Assembly: GCA_002350625.1 (NCBI GenBank)
Contig: DEFE01000061.1
Location: forward strand, 1-18,027
Length of the DNA stretch: 18,027 bases
Reading direction: 5' to 3'
DNA from: Lachnospiraceae bacterium UBA2860
Lineage (GTDB): Bacteria; Bacillota; Clostridia; Lachnospirales; Lachnospiraceae
The notes beneath the pieces were generated by a model, which saw only the letters and a program-made list of their open reading frames with translations, was not told the DNA's origin and did not search any database. The position numbers and the translations under genes are program-made. Shown here in pieces: positions 1 to 6,644 of the stretch (the first letter of the stretch is position 1; every line of letters starts with the position of its first letter).

Positions 1-219
1 GCCGCCCTATTCAAAGAGGGCGGAGTGGAAAAGCTGGTCGTTGGTGTTCGAGCCTGGAAAGATAGACAGATAGAAGTCTGAAAAAAGAACAGAATCACAG
101 AGTAAAAATACGAGTGTTATTCTGTGATGGATTGTGAAGAATTTGGGCTGTATCCCAAAGAAACAAAAGACTGGGATAATATCGTGAATCTGGCTCAACA
201 AGAAGAAGGAGTATAAATT
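1..219. other. Leader region with two hairpins, no convincing gene
   Basis: This stretch is visibly richer in A and T than the gene after it. A perfect 7-bp hairpin (2-8 with 17-23) opens the window, and an 8-bp inverted repeat (94-101 with 121-128) lies further on. Neither has a good T-tract on the plus strand. Frame 1 is open from the window edge to a TGA at 79-81 and could be the last 26 codons of an upstream gene, but the hairpin inside it argues against this. Frame 2 ends in GKIDR before a stop, which recalls the C-terminus of AMP-forming ligases, although a match this short may be chance. No clear promoter for the downstream gene is visible. Confidence 0.4.
127..216 (+). CDS. Possible small ORF or gene remnant, 29 codons
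   Basis: An ATG at 127 opens a 29-codon frame ending in TAA at 214-216, four bases before the next start. Its product is acidic, with EEFGLYP near the start and DWDNIVNLA near the end. No ribosome binding site precedes the ATG. The shape loosely recalls the last helix of an acyl carrier protein, and could be what is left of one, but that cannot be shown from 29 residues. The end of the frame contains the ribosome binding site of the following gene (AAGGAG at 206-211). It may be non-coding. Confidence 0.2.
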   Translation: MDCEEFGLYPKETKDWDNIVNLAQQEEGV

Positions 220-2883
220 GTGTTTAGAATTGAAGCATTGAATCCGCAGATTGAGGCGGCAACCCTAAGCTTGAGTGACCAGCTGTTTCATGAGGCGCTG
301 CGCAGGCAGCCAGAGAGCATGACACGCTTCCGCGTCGAAAACGACAAGGGAGAGGACTTTGACATCGTCTACTGGGACAACGAGGACGACATCGAGCCGA
401 CGGAGGGCTATCCCAAGTATGTGAAGCCGCCGTACATTGCCAGGTACCCGTTCTACGATGAGACGGACACCTCGACCCTGTACCTGGAGTTCCTGCACCA
501 GTTTGACAGGATGATGTTTGAGGAACTCAACGAGTATACTGTCGTGCTGAGCAGGGTCATACTGTCCAACACAAAAATGGATGTCTGGTGCCGTGACGCG
601 CGAATCTTTTGGTTCACAGGGGAAAACGACCGCATCCATATCGTGGACACGTTCCCGGAAAATCGCTTCGCGGATACCACGCTCTATATCCAGGAGCAGC
701 ATCGCTGCGGCCTGGAGGACGGCAACTTCAAACGTTTGAGCGCCGTATACGCCTTCCACAATGTCTTTTTCCTACAGTGGATTTTGAACGGGCGCGACGT
801 GAAGAGCTTTAAGTTCCTGACGCTCCCGATCAATGATTCAGGCGGAATTGGCGCGCTGCTTTCCGCTTACACCCGGAACCAGGCGCTGGCCGAGCGGCTG
901 GGGCTGAAATTTGTGGCGCCCGATAAGGATCACTTTGGCAAATATCCCCGTCCGCTGGTGGAAAAGTATTTCGCCGTGGACATCTGGGACCCCGAAGCTA
1001 ATGAGGCGAATACGCTGGTCGTTCCCGGCGTGGTGGTCATCAACAAGACCCAGTATTACACCTATCTGCCCGCTACGCTGGAGGTCTCCGCCGTCGCCCC
1101 CGGCTTCAAAGCGGAAATGGATGAATACTACGACGCGGTACTGGGCGGAAGAAAGGTACTGGGCGTGCTGATCCGCGGGTCCGACTATCTTGCCGTCGGA
1201 TTCGGAGGCTCCCGCAAGATGGCCACCGTGGAGCAGATGGTGCCTAAGATCAGGCAGTGGATGGCGGAATACGGCTATGAGAAGGTGTTCCTGGCCACGG
1301 AGGATTCCGACATCCTGGCCAAGATGAAGAAGGAATTCGGCAGGGATATGATCGCCCTCGCGCAGGAGCGGCTCTCCGTCAGGAACCTGCGGCAGGGCCA
1401 GATCATCACGGAATATGAAAAGGAGAAAAACAAGGAGGATTACGAGGCCAAGCTGGAAGACACCACCATCAATTACTTCTACGCGCTCTACATCCTCTCG
1501 CGCTGCGACGCCTTCCTCTGCTCCGGCCAGTGCAACGGCTGGGACAATGTGCTCAGCCTGAACGGCGGGAAATATGAGCGCAGCTACAAGTTCACCGTGG
1601 GCATCACCGGCGACCCAATGACTGAGGACTGGAAGGAGATCAAGCCGATCACGGCGGGTATGTTCTGTCGTGCCGCCTACCCGACGAACAAGGCGTTCTT
1701 CATGACCTACCGTTTCGACCTGGCGGAAACTGTGGAGCCGGATGCCCTAAAGCTGGCCTGGGAAAAGACGCTGACGGTCTATCCCTACATGAGCTACGCT
1801 GTCGTGGCCCGCAATGGCCGGCTGCTGCTGACGGAGAACCCGTTGCCCTTCGTGATCGAGGAAACCGGTGAGATCATCGAGCCCTATGAGCGATCCGGCA
1901 ATTTCCACACGGTCACCTTCTGCTACCTTGGGCGGACGCTCTATATTTATATCGACCACGTGCCTGTAGATGGAACGGGCATCAACCATGTGTTTGAAAC
2001 CTTCTTTTACCACTACTATTGTCTCACGGACGGTGTGGAATACCCGGTGCCTGAAGGCGTGTTCATCGAAAAGGACGGGCCGATTCCGGGCCTGGACGTG
2101 GATGCTTATCGCATGGCGGATGCCGTCGATATCACCGCGCTCGCGGCTGGCATGGTGGGCGAAAAGACCTTCACACCGCCGGAATTCACGAGCGGAGAGA
2201 TGTTTGGCAACCGCCCAGATTGCCGCGGCTATTGCCTGTCCGTGCCCAGTAGCGAAATGATGGGCTACGCGAAGTCAATCGGCGGTAGCCCGGTTTCCGT
2301 GCTCTCGGTTGCGCTGTCAAAAGCCGTCCAGCGGGTGCATCCCGAAAACACACTGCCCATCAAGATCATGTATCCTGTGAACATCCGCAAGGTGATGGGA
2401 AACAGCACCTCTCTGGTCCATCAGGCGGTCTTTGCCCAGTACAAATTTGACCCGTCCGACGTGAGGGACAAGAGCGATCAAGAACTCAACGCCGCCTTCA
2501 GGGCTTACTTGCGCCAGTTCACCTCCGAGCCGAGCATCCGCATGAACGCCGGCATATTCCGCAGTATGTGCGAGGGCTACACGAAGGCGTATGCCTATGG
2601 CGCACTGGACAATATATGCCTGGAGCAACGAAAAAGCGCGAACGCCTCCCTTGAGATCAGCTATTTGGGTACACTGCACACCGGCGATTACGGCAAACGC
2701 ATCCGTATGACAGCCTTCCATGTCATGCCCGAAAACGGCGTCATGGTGCAGGTGACGGAGGTGGGCGACACCTTCTACATCGACTGGTATCAGGGCATGC
2801 ATGAAGCGACCTATGTCAAGGCTATGCGCGACGCACTGGTCGGCATGGGCATGAAGGGTTTGAGCTTAGAACGCGTAGAATAA
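220..2883 (+). CDS. Fusion protein: Fut8/NodZ-like fucosyltransferase domain + condensation/acyltransferase-like domain
   Basis: The protein has 887 residues. A GTG start at 220 is chosen because AAGGAG lies 8 bases upstream. Residues about 200-460 resemble GT23-type fucosyltransferases (Fut8, NodZ): LGVLIRGSDY (314-323) matches the nucleotide-sugar-binding HVRRTD-type motif, FLATEDSD (357-364) matches the following ATDD-type motif, and LSRCDAFLCSGQCN (426-439) matches the late SNV/SN-type motif. Residues about 475-880 look like the condensation/alcohol acyltransferase/chloramphenicol acetyltransferase superfamily, with an intact HxxxDG motif, HVPVDG at 580-585, and a NIR segment near 721 where these folds have a conserved structural motif. 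No signal peptide or membrane segment is seen, so it is probably cytosolic. The inference is glycosyl transfer followed by acyl or aminoacyl transfer to the same glycan or lipid. Donor and acceptor are unknown. The N-terminal 200 residues are unassigned. The fusion is the striking feature; each half is recognised by motifs only. Confidence 0.7.
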   Translation: MFRIEALNPQIEAATLSLSDQLFHEALRRQPESMTRFRVENDKGEDFDIVYWDNEDDIEPTEGYPKYVKPPYIARYPFYDETDTSTLYLEFLHQFDRMMFEELNEYTVVLSRVILSNTKMDVWCRDARIFWFTGENDRIHIVDTFPENRFADTTLYIQEQHRCGLEDGNFKRLSAVYAFHNVFFLQWILNGRDVKSFKFLTLPINDSGGIGALLSAYTRNQALAERLGLKFVAPDKDHFGKYPRPLVEKYFAVDIWDPEANEANTLVVPGVVVINKTQYYTYLPATLEVSAVAPGFKAEMDEYYDAVLGGRKVLGVLIRGSDYLAVGFGGSRKMATVEQMVPKIRQWMAEYGYEKVFLATEDSDILAKMKKEFGRDMIALAQERLSVRNLRQGQIITEYEKEKNKEDYEAKLEDTTINYFYALYILSRCDAFLCSGQCNGWDNVLSLNGGKYERSYKFTVGITGDPMTEDWKEIKPITAGMFCRAAYPTNKAFFMTYRFDLAETVEPDALKLAWEKTLTVYPYMSYAVVARNGRLLLTENPLPFVIEETGEIIEPYERSGNFHTVTFCYLGRTLYIYIDHVPVDGTGINHVFETFFYHYYCLTDGVEYPVPEGVFIEKDGPIPGLDVDAYRMADAVDITALAAGMVGEKTFTPPEFTSGEMFGNRPDCRGYCLSVPSSEMMGYAKSIGGSPVSVLSVALSKAVQRVHPENTLPIKIMYPVNIRKVMGNSTSLVHQAVFAQYKFDPSDVRDKSDQELNAAFRAYLRQFTSEPSIRMNAGIFRSMCEGYTKAYAYGALDNICLEQRKSANASLEISYLGTLHTGDYGKRIRMTAFHVMPENGVMVQVTEVGDTFYIDWYQGMHEATYVKAMRDALVGMGMKGLSLERVE

Positions 2884-2916
2884 CAGCGACGGCATCTAAC
2901 AGCCTTGTCAACCCAC

Positions 2917-2945
2917 AGCGTCTCTTCTTCGGAAGAGGCGCTTTT
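2917..2945 (+). terminator. Intrinsic terminator of the fusion gene
   Basis: An 11-bp stem (2917-2927 with 2932-2942, one G-T pair) closes on a UUCG tetraloop with a C-G closing pair, followed by a short T run (2942-2945). It begins 34 bases after the stop codon. Confidence 0.85.
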
Positions 2946-2954
2946 ATACAGCTT

Positions 2955-3033
2955 TTATTCATACAATCAAACGATGCACCCAGACCCAGCCGTCTGGGTG
3001 CATTTTGGGTGCATCGTTTGATTGTATCAATAA
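2955..3033. repeat. Long inverted repeat with nested alternative hairpin
   Basis: Bases 2961-2981 are the perfect reverse complement of 3007-3027 (21 bp). After one mismatch (2960/3028) the match continues for five more base pairs (2955-2959 with 3029-3033). The 25-base centre repeats the 8-mer GGGTGCAT (2996-3003 and 3007-3014), so the left arm can pair with either copy. The two folds exclude each other. It could be a regulatory or backup terminator structure, or a remnant of a small mobile element. No flanking target duplication is evident. Confidence 0.8.
2974..3006 (+). terminator. Nested terminator-like hairpin
   Basis: A perfect 12-bp stem (2974-2985 with 2992-3003) with a 6-base loop is followed by TTTT at 3003-3006. 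It lies 29 bases beyond the main terminator and may act as a second terminator. Its left arm is shared with the longer inverted repeat, so it forms only when that longer stem does not. Confidence 0.5.
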
Positions 3034-3257
3034 GCCTCTCAATGGGGATATTATCCTGAATAATGATATACTTGGCCGAGAATCATATTTCCTTTATTTG
3101 TTAATCTTGAATTTCCGGAAAACTTTTTTCTCCTACCAAAAGAGGGCGTTTGTACCCACCCGCATTTATCTTCAGGCGGAGCGTTTAAGGGCGTGCCGCG
3201 TCACATAGCAAGATGAAGGAACCCTTGAATATCAAGGCTTCGCTGGCCCCAAGGCAC
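3034..3257. other. Intergenic stretch without recognisable gene
   Basis: AT-rich at first, then of mixed composition. A 67-codon plus-strand frame across it has no ribosome binding site and no recognisable family. A short perfect palindrome (3223-3228 with 3232-3237) is the only structure noted. Nothing else is supported. Confidence 0.5.
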
Positions 3258-3282
3258 AAAAAAAGAACCTCCGAAGAGGTCC
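3258..3282 (-). terminator. Terminator of the tRNA-Lys transcript
   Basis: Read on the minus strand, a 7-bp stem (3276-3282 with 3265-3271, one G-T pair) with a UUCG loop is followed by seven T residues (3264 down to 3258). It starts 10 bases past the tRNA 3' end. Confidence 0.9.
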
Positions 3283-3292
3283 GAATTCTGCG

Positions 3293-3365
3293 TGCGCCGC
3301 CGGGGACTCGAACCCCGGACACCCTGATTAAGAGTCAGGTGCTCTACCAACTGAGCTAGCAGCGC
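3293..3365 (-). tRNA. tRNA-Lys (anticodon CTT)
   Basis: The minus strand gives a 73-nt cloverleaf. The 7-bp acceptor stem pairs 3359-3365 with 3294-3300 (one G-U), the D arm contains AGCTCAGTTGGTAGAGC, the anticodon stem CCTGA/TCAGG closes the loop CTCTTAA, and the T arm carries GGTTCGAGTCC. The discriminator base is A (3293). The 3' CCA is not encoded (the next bases are CGCA) and would be added after transcription. It is a single-gene unit with its own promoter and terminator. Confidence 0.97.
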
Positions 3366-3400
3366 ATCCGTATAACCGCGCCATTTGTGACGCAAGTGTT

Positions 3401-3429
3401 ATTATAATCATCTCTTCTGTAAAAAGCAA
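3401..3429 (-). promoter_or_regulatory. Sigma-70-type promoter of tRNA-Lys
   Basis: On the minus strand, TTGCTT (3429-3424) and a perfect TATAAT (3406-3401) are separated by 17 bases. The -10 lies about 35 bases upstream of the mature tRNA 5' end. Confidence 0.75.
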
Positions 3430-3461
3430 GCATAATTTTATTCTTTCCCTTTATTTCGTGT

Positions 3462-3467
3462 TATAAT
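3462..3467 (+). promoter_or_regulatory. -10 element upstream of the AI-2E family gene
   Basis: A perfect TATAAT lies 45 bases before the start codon at 3513. No good -35 hexamer is found 16-18 bases upstream, so only the -10 is called. Confidence 0.4.
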
Positions 3468-3512
3468 CAAAGCGATTCAGGGCCTGTCAGCGACAAACAA
3501 AGGAGGCAGACA

Positions 3513-4733
3513 ATGTCCCCATCCGATAAATCACGCTTGAAACATCTTCTCTTAACGATCGGCGCAGCCACGGCTGTCATCTGTATCGTCGTGCTGTTTT
3601 TCTTCAAAAATGAGATCTACCGGAGCGCCGCGAACACATTGATCGCGGTTCTGATGCCCTTCATCTACGGTGCGATCATTGCTTATCTGCTCTATCCGAT
3701 GTGCCTGCGCCTGGAGGCGCTGCTCGGTAAGCTGTTCGACCGGAACCACAGCGGCCGTCATGCGGGTCTTTTCCGCGCGATCGCCTGCATCCTGTCCCTG
3801 GTCATCTTCCTTGCGGTTCTGATACTTCTCATTCTGGCTGTACTGCCGGGACTGATCAATTCCATCTCGACTGTCCTCAATCAGCTGCCTTACGCCATGG
3901 AGCAGTTTACGACCTGGCTCGAGGCCCATGACAGCGGCGGCGCGTCCCACGAGATTATTGAGCAGATCGAGAGCATCACGGGAAAAGCATCAACTTCTTT
4001 CACGGATTTCCTTCAGTCCTATGTACTGCCGAACCTGAACTCGCTGGTCTCCAATGTGACGAGCAGCTTCCGGGGCATTTTGAACGTTGTCCTTAACTTC
4101 GGCCTCGGCTGCATCATATGCGTCTATCTGCTCTGCGGATGGGACCGCTTCAAAGCGCAGGGGAAACTTGTCGTCTACGGTGTTTTCCCGCCGCGCGCCG
4201 CAGACTGGATTGCAGGGGAAATCAAATTCGCCAATTCGATGATCAGCGGCTTCGTCCACGGAAAGGTGCTGGACTGCATCATCTTCGGCGTCATCAGCTT
4301 TATCGTCCTCATGATCACAGGCATGCCGTACGCGGTGCTGATCAGCGTGATCATGGGCGTGACCGCATTGATTCCGTTTTTCGGACAGTTTCTCGGCATT
4401 ATTCCGTCCGCCCTGCTGGTTCTTACGGTATCGCTTCCGAAGTGCGTTCTGTTCATCATCCTCATGGTGATTCTTCTGCAGATCGACGGCAATATCATCT
4501 CCCCGCGCATCATCGGGGGAAAGCTCGGCCTTTCTGCTTTCTGGATCCTTTTTGCGATCCTCACAGCCGGCGGTCTCTTCGGCCTGCCCGGCATGCTGCT
4601 CGGCGTTCCGATCTTCGCCGTGCTGTATGACCTGATCCGGAGGTTCATTCTTATGAAGGTGCGGAAGCACGGAAAAGGCGAGATGGCCGAGGCCTACGAA
4701 AAAGAATACCATGAAGAAAGCGGGCAGCCGTGA
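3513..4733 (+). CDS. AI-2E family (PerM/YtvI-like) membrane transporter
   Basis: This 406-residue polytopic membrane protein has the usual length for the AI-2E/PerM family. Hydrophobic segments lie at about 12-31, 38-60 and 86-112. A long, less hydrophobic stretch (about 115-190, with coil-like polar parts) follows, then a group of segments from about 180 to 375. The C-terminal half is the best conserved part of the family, including the glycine-rich IIPSALLVL and IISPRIIGGKLGLSAFW stretches. The family was named for autoinducer-2 export, but members also include Na+/H+ antiporters and proteins of unknown substrate, so the substrate should not be assumed. AGGAGG 7 bases upstream fixes the ATG start. 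It appears monocistronic and converges on the phosphatase gene, and its TGA lies inside the loop of the shared hairpin. Confidence 0.9.
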   Translation: MSPSDKSRLKHLLLTIGAATAVICIVVLFFFKNEIYRSAANTLIAVLMPFIYGAIIAYLLYPMCLRLEALLGKLFDRNHSGRHAGLFRAIACILSLVIFLAVLILLILAVLPGLINSISTVLNQLPYAMEQFTTWLEAHDSGGASHEIIEQIESITGKASTSFTDFLQSYVLPNLNSLVSNVTSSFRGILNVVLNFGLGCIICVYLLCGWDRFKAQGKLVVYGVFPPRAADWIAGEIKFANSMISGFVHGKVLDCIIFGVISFIVLMITGMPYAVLISVIMGVTALIPFFGQFLGIIPSALLVLTVSLPKCVLFIILMVILLQIDGNIISPRIIGGKLGLSAFWILFAILTAGGLFGLPGMLLGVPIFAVLYDLIRRFILMKVRKHGKGEMAEAYEKEYHEESGQP

Positions 4734-4747
4734 GGCTGTCCGCTTTC
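4716..4747. terminator. Shared bidirectional hairpin between convergent genes
   Basis: A 14-bp stem (4716-4729 with 4734-4747, one G-T pair) has a GTGA loop that contains the stop codon of the upstream plus-strand gene. The minus-strand gene's stop codon begins at the very next base (4750-4748). T-tracts are poor on both sides, so termination may be incomplete. Confidence 0.7.
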
Positions 4748-5524
4748 TTACTTTCTGTGCGTCGTGTCGCTGTAGACTTCCCGGTAGCGGGCGGCGAAGG
4801 AGGGTTCCTCGCCGGCCATATTGAGATGCGTCAGGTCTCCGAAGCGCAGCATGCGGAACATGGCGACGCCTTCCTCCCGCTCTTCGGTCACGATCTCGGT
4901 GACGGAGGTCGTGAGCATGCACATCATCTGGAGCGGAATGAAGGGAGAGATATCCCACAGGATGGACAGGAGAACGGCAGAGATACCGAAATGGCAGAAG
5001 AAGGTCAGGGTGTCCTGCGTCTCTCGATCGACACGGTATACGCCGTGCTCCTGCCGCACATAGCCGTAAGAGGCGAGGAGGCTGTCAAAGCCCTTCCGCA
5101 CGCGGTCATAGGTCGGCAGGAGGTCGGAGTGCTTCGCGATCGTGGAGGTCCGCCAAAGGCGCGCATCCATGAGCTCCGGATGCGCGGCGCAGTAGGCGGG
5201 CATGATATCCCACGCGATGTGTTTGTTCCAGGTGCCGTCTTCATTTTGCGCCTTCGGAAATGCGCGCATAAGCTCAGGCGATTCCTCGACGTCGACGCGG
5301 GCGGGGAATTCTTCCAGCCACGGCATGACGACGGCCTCTTCCTTAAGTACGTTCAGGCAGTGCTGCGCCGTCTCGCGGGCTCTGCCGAGCGGAGAGGAAT
5401 AGATGTGGCCGGGCTTCAGATCGCGTATGATGGCGGCCAGTGCCTCGGCTTCCCGCCGGCCCTTCTCGGTCAATGCATCCGGTTCGTAATCCGGGTCTCC
5501 GTGTCTGATGAACAGTAATCTCAT
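4748..5524 (-). CDS. Histidine phosphatase family protein
   Basis: A phosphohistidine-mechanism phosphatase of 258 residues. The catalytic RHG motif is at 7-9 within MRLLFIRHGDPDY, a second conserved arginine lies in SSPLGRARETA (43-53), and the second catalytic histidine is H178 in FCHFGIS. The frame stays open 31 codons further upstream, but the start at 5524 is chosen because RHG normally sits at the extreme N-terminus and AAGGAG (5537-5532) is spaced 7 bases from this ATG. The protein is longer than the smallest family members. The insert between residues 80 and 165 is rich in aromatic and charged residues and probably forms a substrate cap. No signal peptide is seen. The substrate (phosphosugar, nucleotide or other metabolite) cannot be told. 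The gene stands alone and diverges from the transporter operon. Confidence 0.88.
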   Translation of the reverse strand: MRLLFIRHGDPDYEPDALTEKGRREAEALAAIIRDLKPGHIYSSPLGRARETAQHCLNVLKEEAVVMPWLEEFPARVDVEESPELMRAFPKAQNEDGTWNKHIAWDIMPAYCAAHPELMDARLWRTSTIAKHSDLLPTYDRVRKGFDSLLASYGYVRQEHGVYRVDRETQDTLTFFCHFGISAVLLSILWDISPFIPLQMMCMLTTSVTEIVTEEREEGVAMFRMLRFGDLTHLNMAGEEPSFAARYREVYSDTTHRK

Positions 5525-5646
5525 GAAAATGCTCCTTATGCGTTGCTTTGTCTTTAATGCCGTCGCTATAGAAGCATACTGCTTTGAATGCGGCAGCGCA
5601 AGAGAAAGAGTAATCACTCAGTTTCGCTAAAAGCCCCTAATACCTA

Positions 5647-5688
5647 TTGAATAACTATGCATAATAGTGTATTGTGTTCTGCAACACA
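5647..5688 (+). promoter_or_regulatory. Probable promoter/operator of the amino-acid ABC operon
   Basis: TTGAAT (5647-5652) and TATTGT (5670-5675) are 17 bases apart and lie 45 bases before the first start codon. A near-palindrome, TGAATAACTATGCA (5648-5661), overlaps the -35 and resembles an arginine-repressor box with one mismatch in the second half-site. A perfect 6-bp inverted repeat with a 4-base loop (5673-5678 with 5683-5688) covers the -10 and probable start point. The promoter is moderately supported; the operator reading is inference. Confidence 0.45.
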
Positions 5689-5719
5689 GTAACGCTAAAA
5701 AGAACAGGAGGGACTTAGG

Positions 5720-6643
5720 ATGAAGACAATGAAGAGAACGCTGGCGCTGCTTCTTGCAGGCGCTCTGACTGTGGGACCGGCAGCGGCGGCATATGCGGAA
5801 GAAGAACCGGCAGCGGTCGCCATCGACGCAGAAGCTTTTGACGCGCTGCTCGCCTCGGGACCGGTCGCGGAGGACGCGGACATTGAAGCGAGTGAATGGG
5901 CGTCGAAGGTGAAGGAAGCGGGCACGCTCCGCGTGGGCGGCACGCGCACGTCCTTCCTGTTCAGCCAGGAGGATGAGGCGACAGGCGCGGTGCGCGGCTT
6001 TGACGCGGGCCTTTATCAGCTGCTGGCGAGATATATCCTCGGCGACGAGTCGAAGTATGAGCTGACGCAGGTGACGAGCGACACGAGAGAATCGGTGCTG
6101 ACGAGCGATCAGGTCGACGCGGTGTTCGCGACGTACTCCATCACGGACGCCAGAAAGGAAGTCATCTCCTTCGCCGGTCCGTATTACACATCCCGGCAGG
6201 CGGTGCTCGTGAAGGCCGGCAGCACGGATGTCACGGGCGTGGACAGCCTGGCCGGCAAGGTCGTCGCGACGCAGTCCGGTTCTACCGGCCCCGACATTCT
6301 CGCGGAGTTTGCGCCGGAGGCGATTGTGGAAGAGTTCACGGACGACACGACGGCGCGCACGGCTCTTGAGCAGGGACGCGTGGATGCATACGTGACGGAC
6401 TACACGCTGCTCCTTAACGCCATTGTGAAGAATCCGGACAAGTACGAGATCGCAGGCGATGTGTTCGGTCCGGAAGATAACTACGGCATCGGCCTTCCGA
6501 AGGATTCTGACGGCGTGGCCTTTGTGAACGGATTCCTTGCAAAGATTGAGGAAGCAGGCCTCTGGGCAGATCTGTGGCAGGTCTCTCTGGGCGACCGCAC
6601 CGGCATCGCGTCGGCTCCGGAAGCTCCGGCAATTGCTGAATAA
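5720..6643 (+). CDS. Amino-acid ABC transporter substrate-binding protein (GluB-like, SBP family 3)
   Basis: The 307-residue extracellular receptor of the importer encoded by this and the next three genes. An N-terminal signal peptide (about 1-26, Lys/Arg then hydrophobic, ending AYA before EEE) leads into an acidic linker to about residue 60. A family 3 binding domain follows, starting at AGTLRVGG. The segment VDAVFATYSITDARKEVISFAGPYY closely follows the pattern of Corynebacterium GluB and other glutamate-type receptors, as does NYGIGLPKDSD near the end. Glutamate or a related acidic or polar amino acid is therefore the likely ligand. There is no cysteine anywhere in the protein, so no lipobox, which is unusual for a receptor in a single-membrane bacterium. 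AGGAGGG lies 7 bases before the ATG. The operon order is receptor, permease, permease, ATPase, hydrolase. Confidence 0.88.
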   Translation: MKTMKRTLALLLAGALTVGPAAAAYAEEEPAAVAIDAEAFDALLASGPVAEDADIEASEWASKVKEAGTLRVGGTRTSFLFSQEDEATGAVRGFDAGLYQLLARYILGDESKYELTQVTSDTRESVLTSDQVDAVFATYSITDARKEVISFAGPYYTSRQAVLVKAGSTDVTGVDSLAGKVVATQSGSTGPDILAEFAPEAIVEEFTDDTTARTALEQGRVDAYVTDYTLLLNAIVKNPDKYEIAGDVFGPEDNYGIGLPKDSDGVAFVNGFLAKIEEAGLWADLWQVSLGDRTGIASAPEAPAIAE

Positions 6644-6644
6644 T

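Noticed and set aside
1..81. C-terminal end of an upstream gene in frame 1
   Set aside because: The frame is open but includes a perfect hairpin at 2-23 and only 26 codons are visible; kept as a possibility in the leader entry rather than called as a gene.
3005..3208. 67-codon plus-strand frame after the inverted repeat
   Set aside because: It starts inside the inverted repeat, has no ribosome binding site, and its product looks like chance translation of AT-rich DNA.
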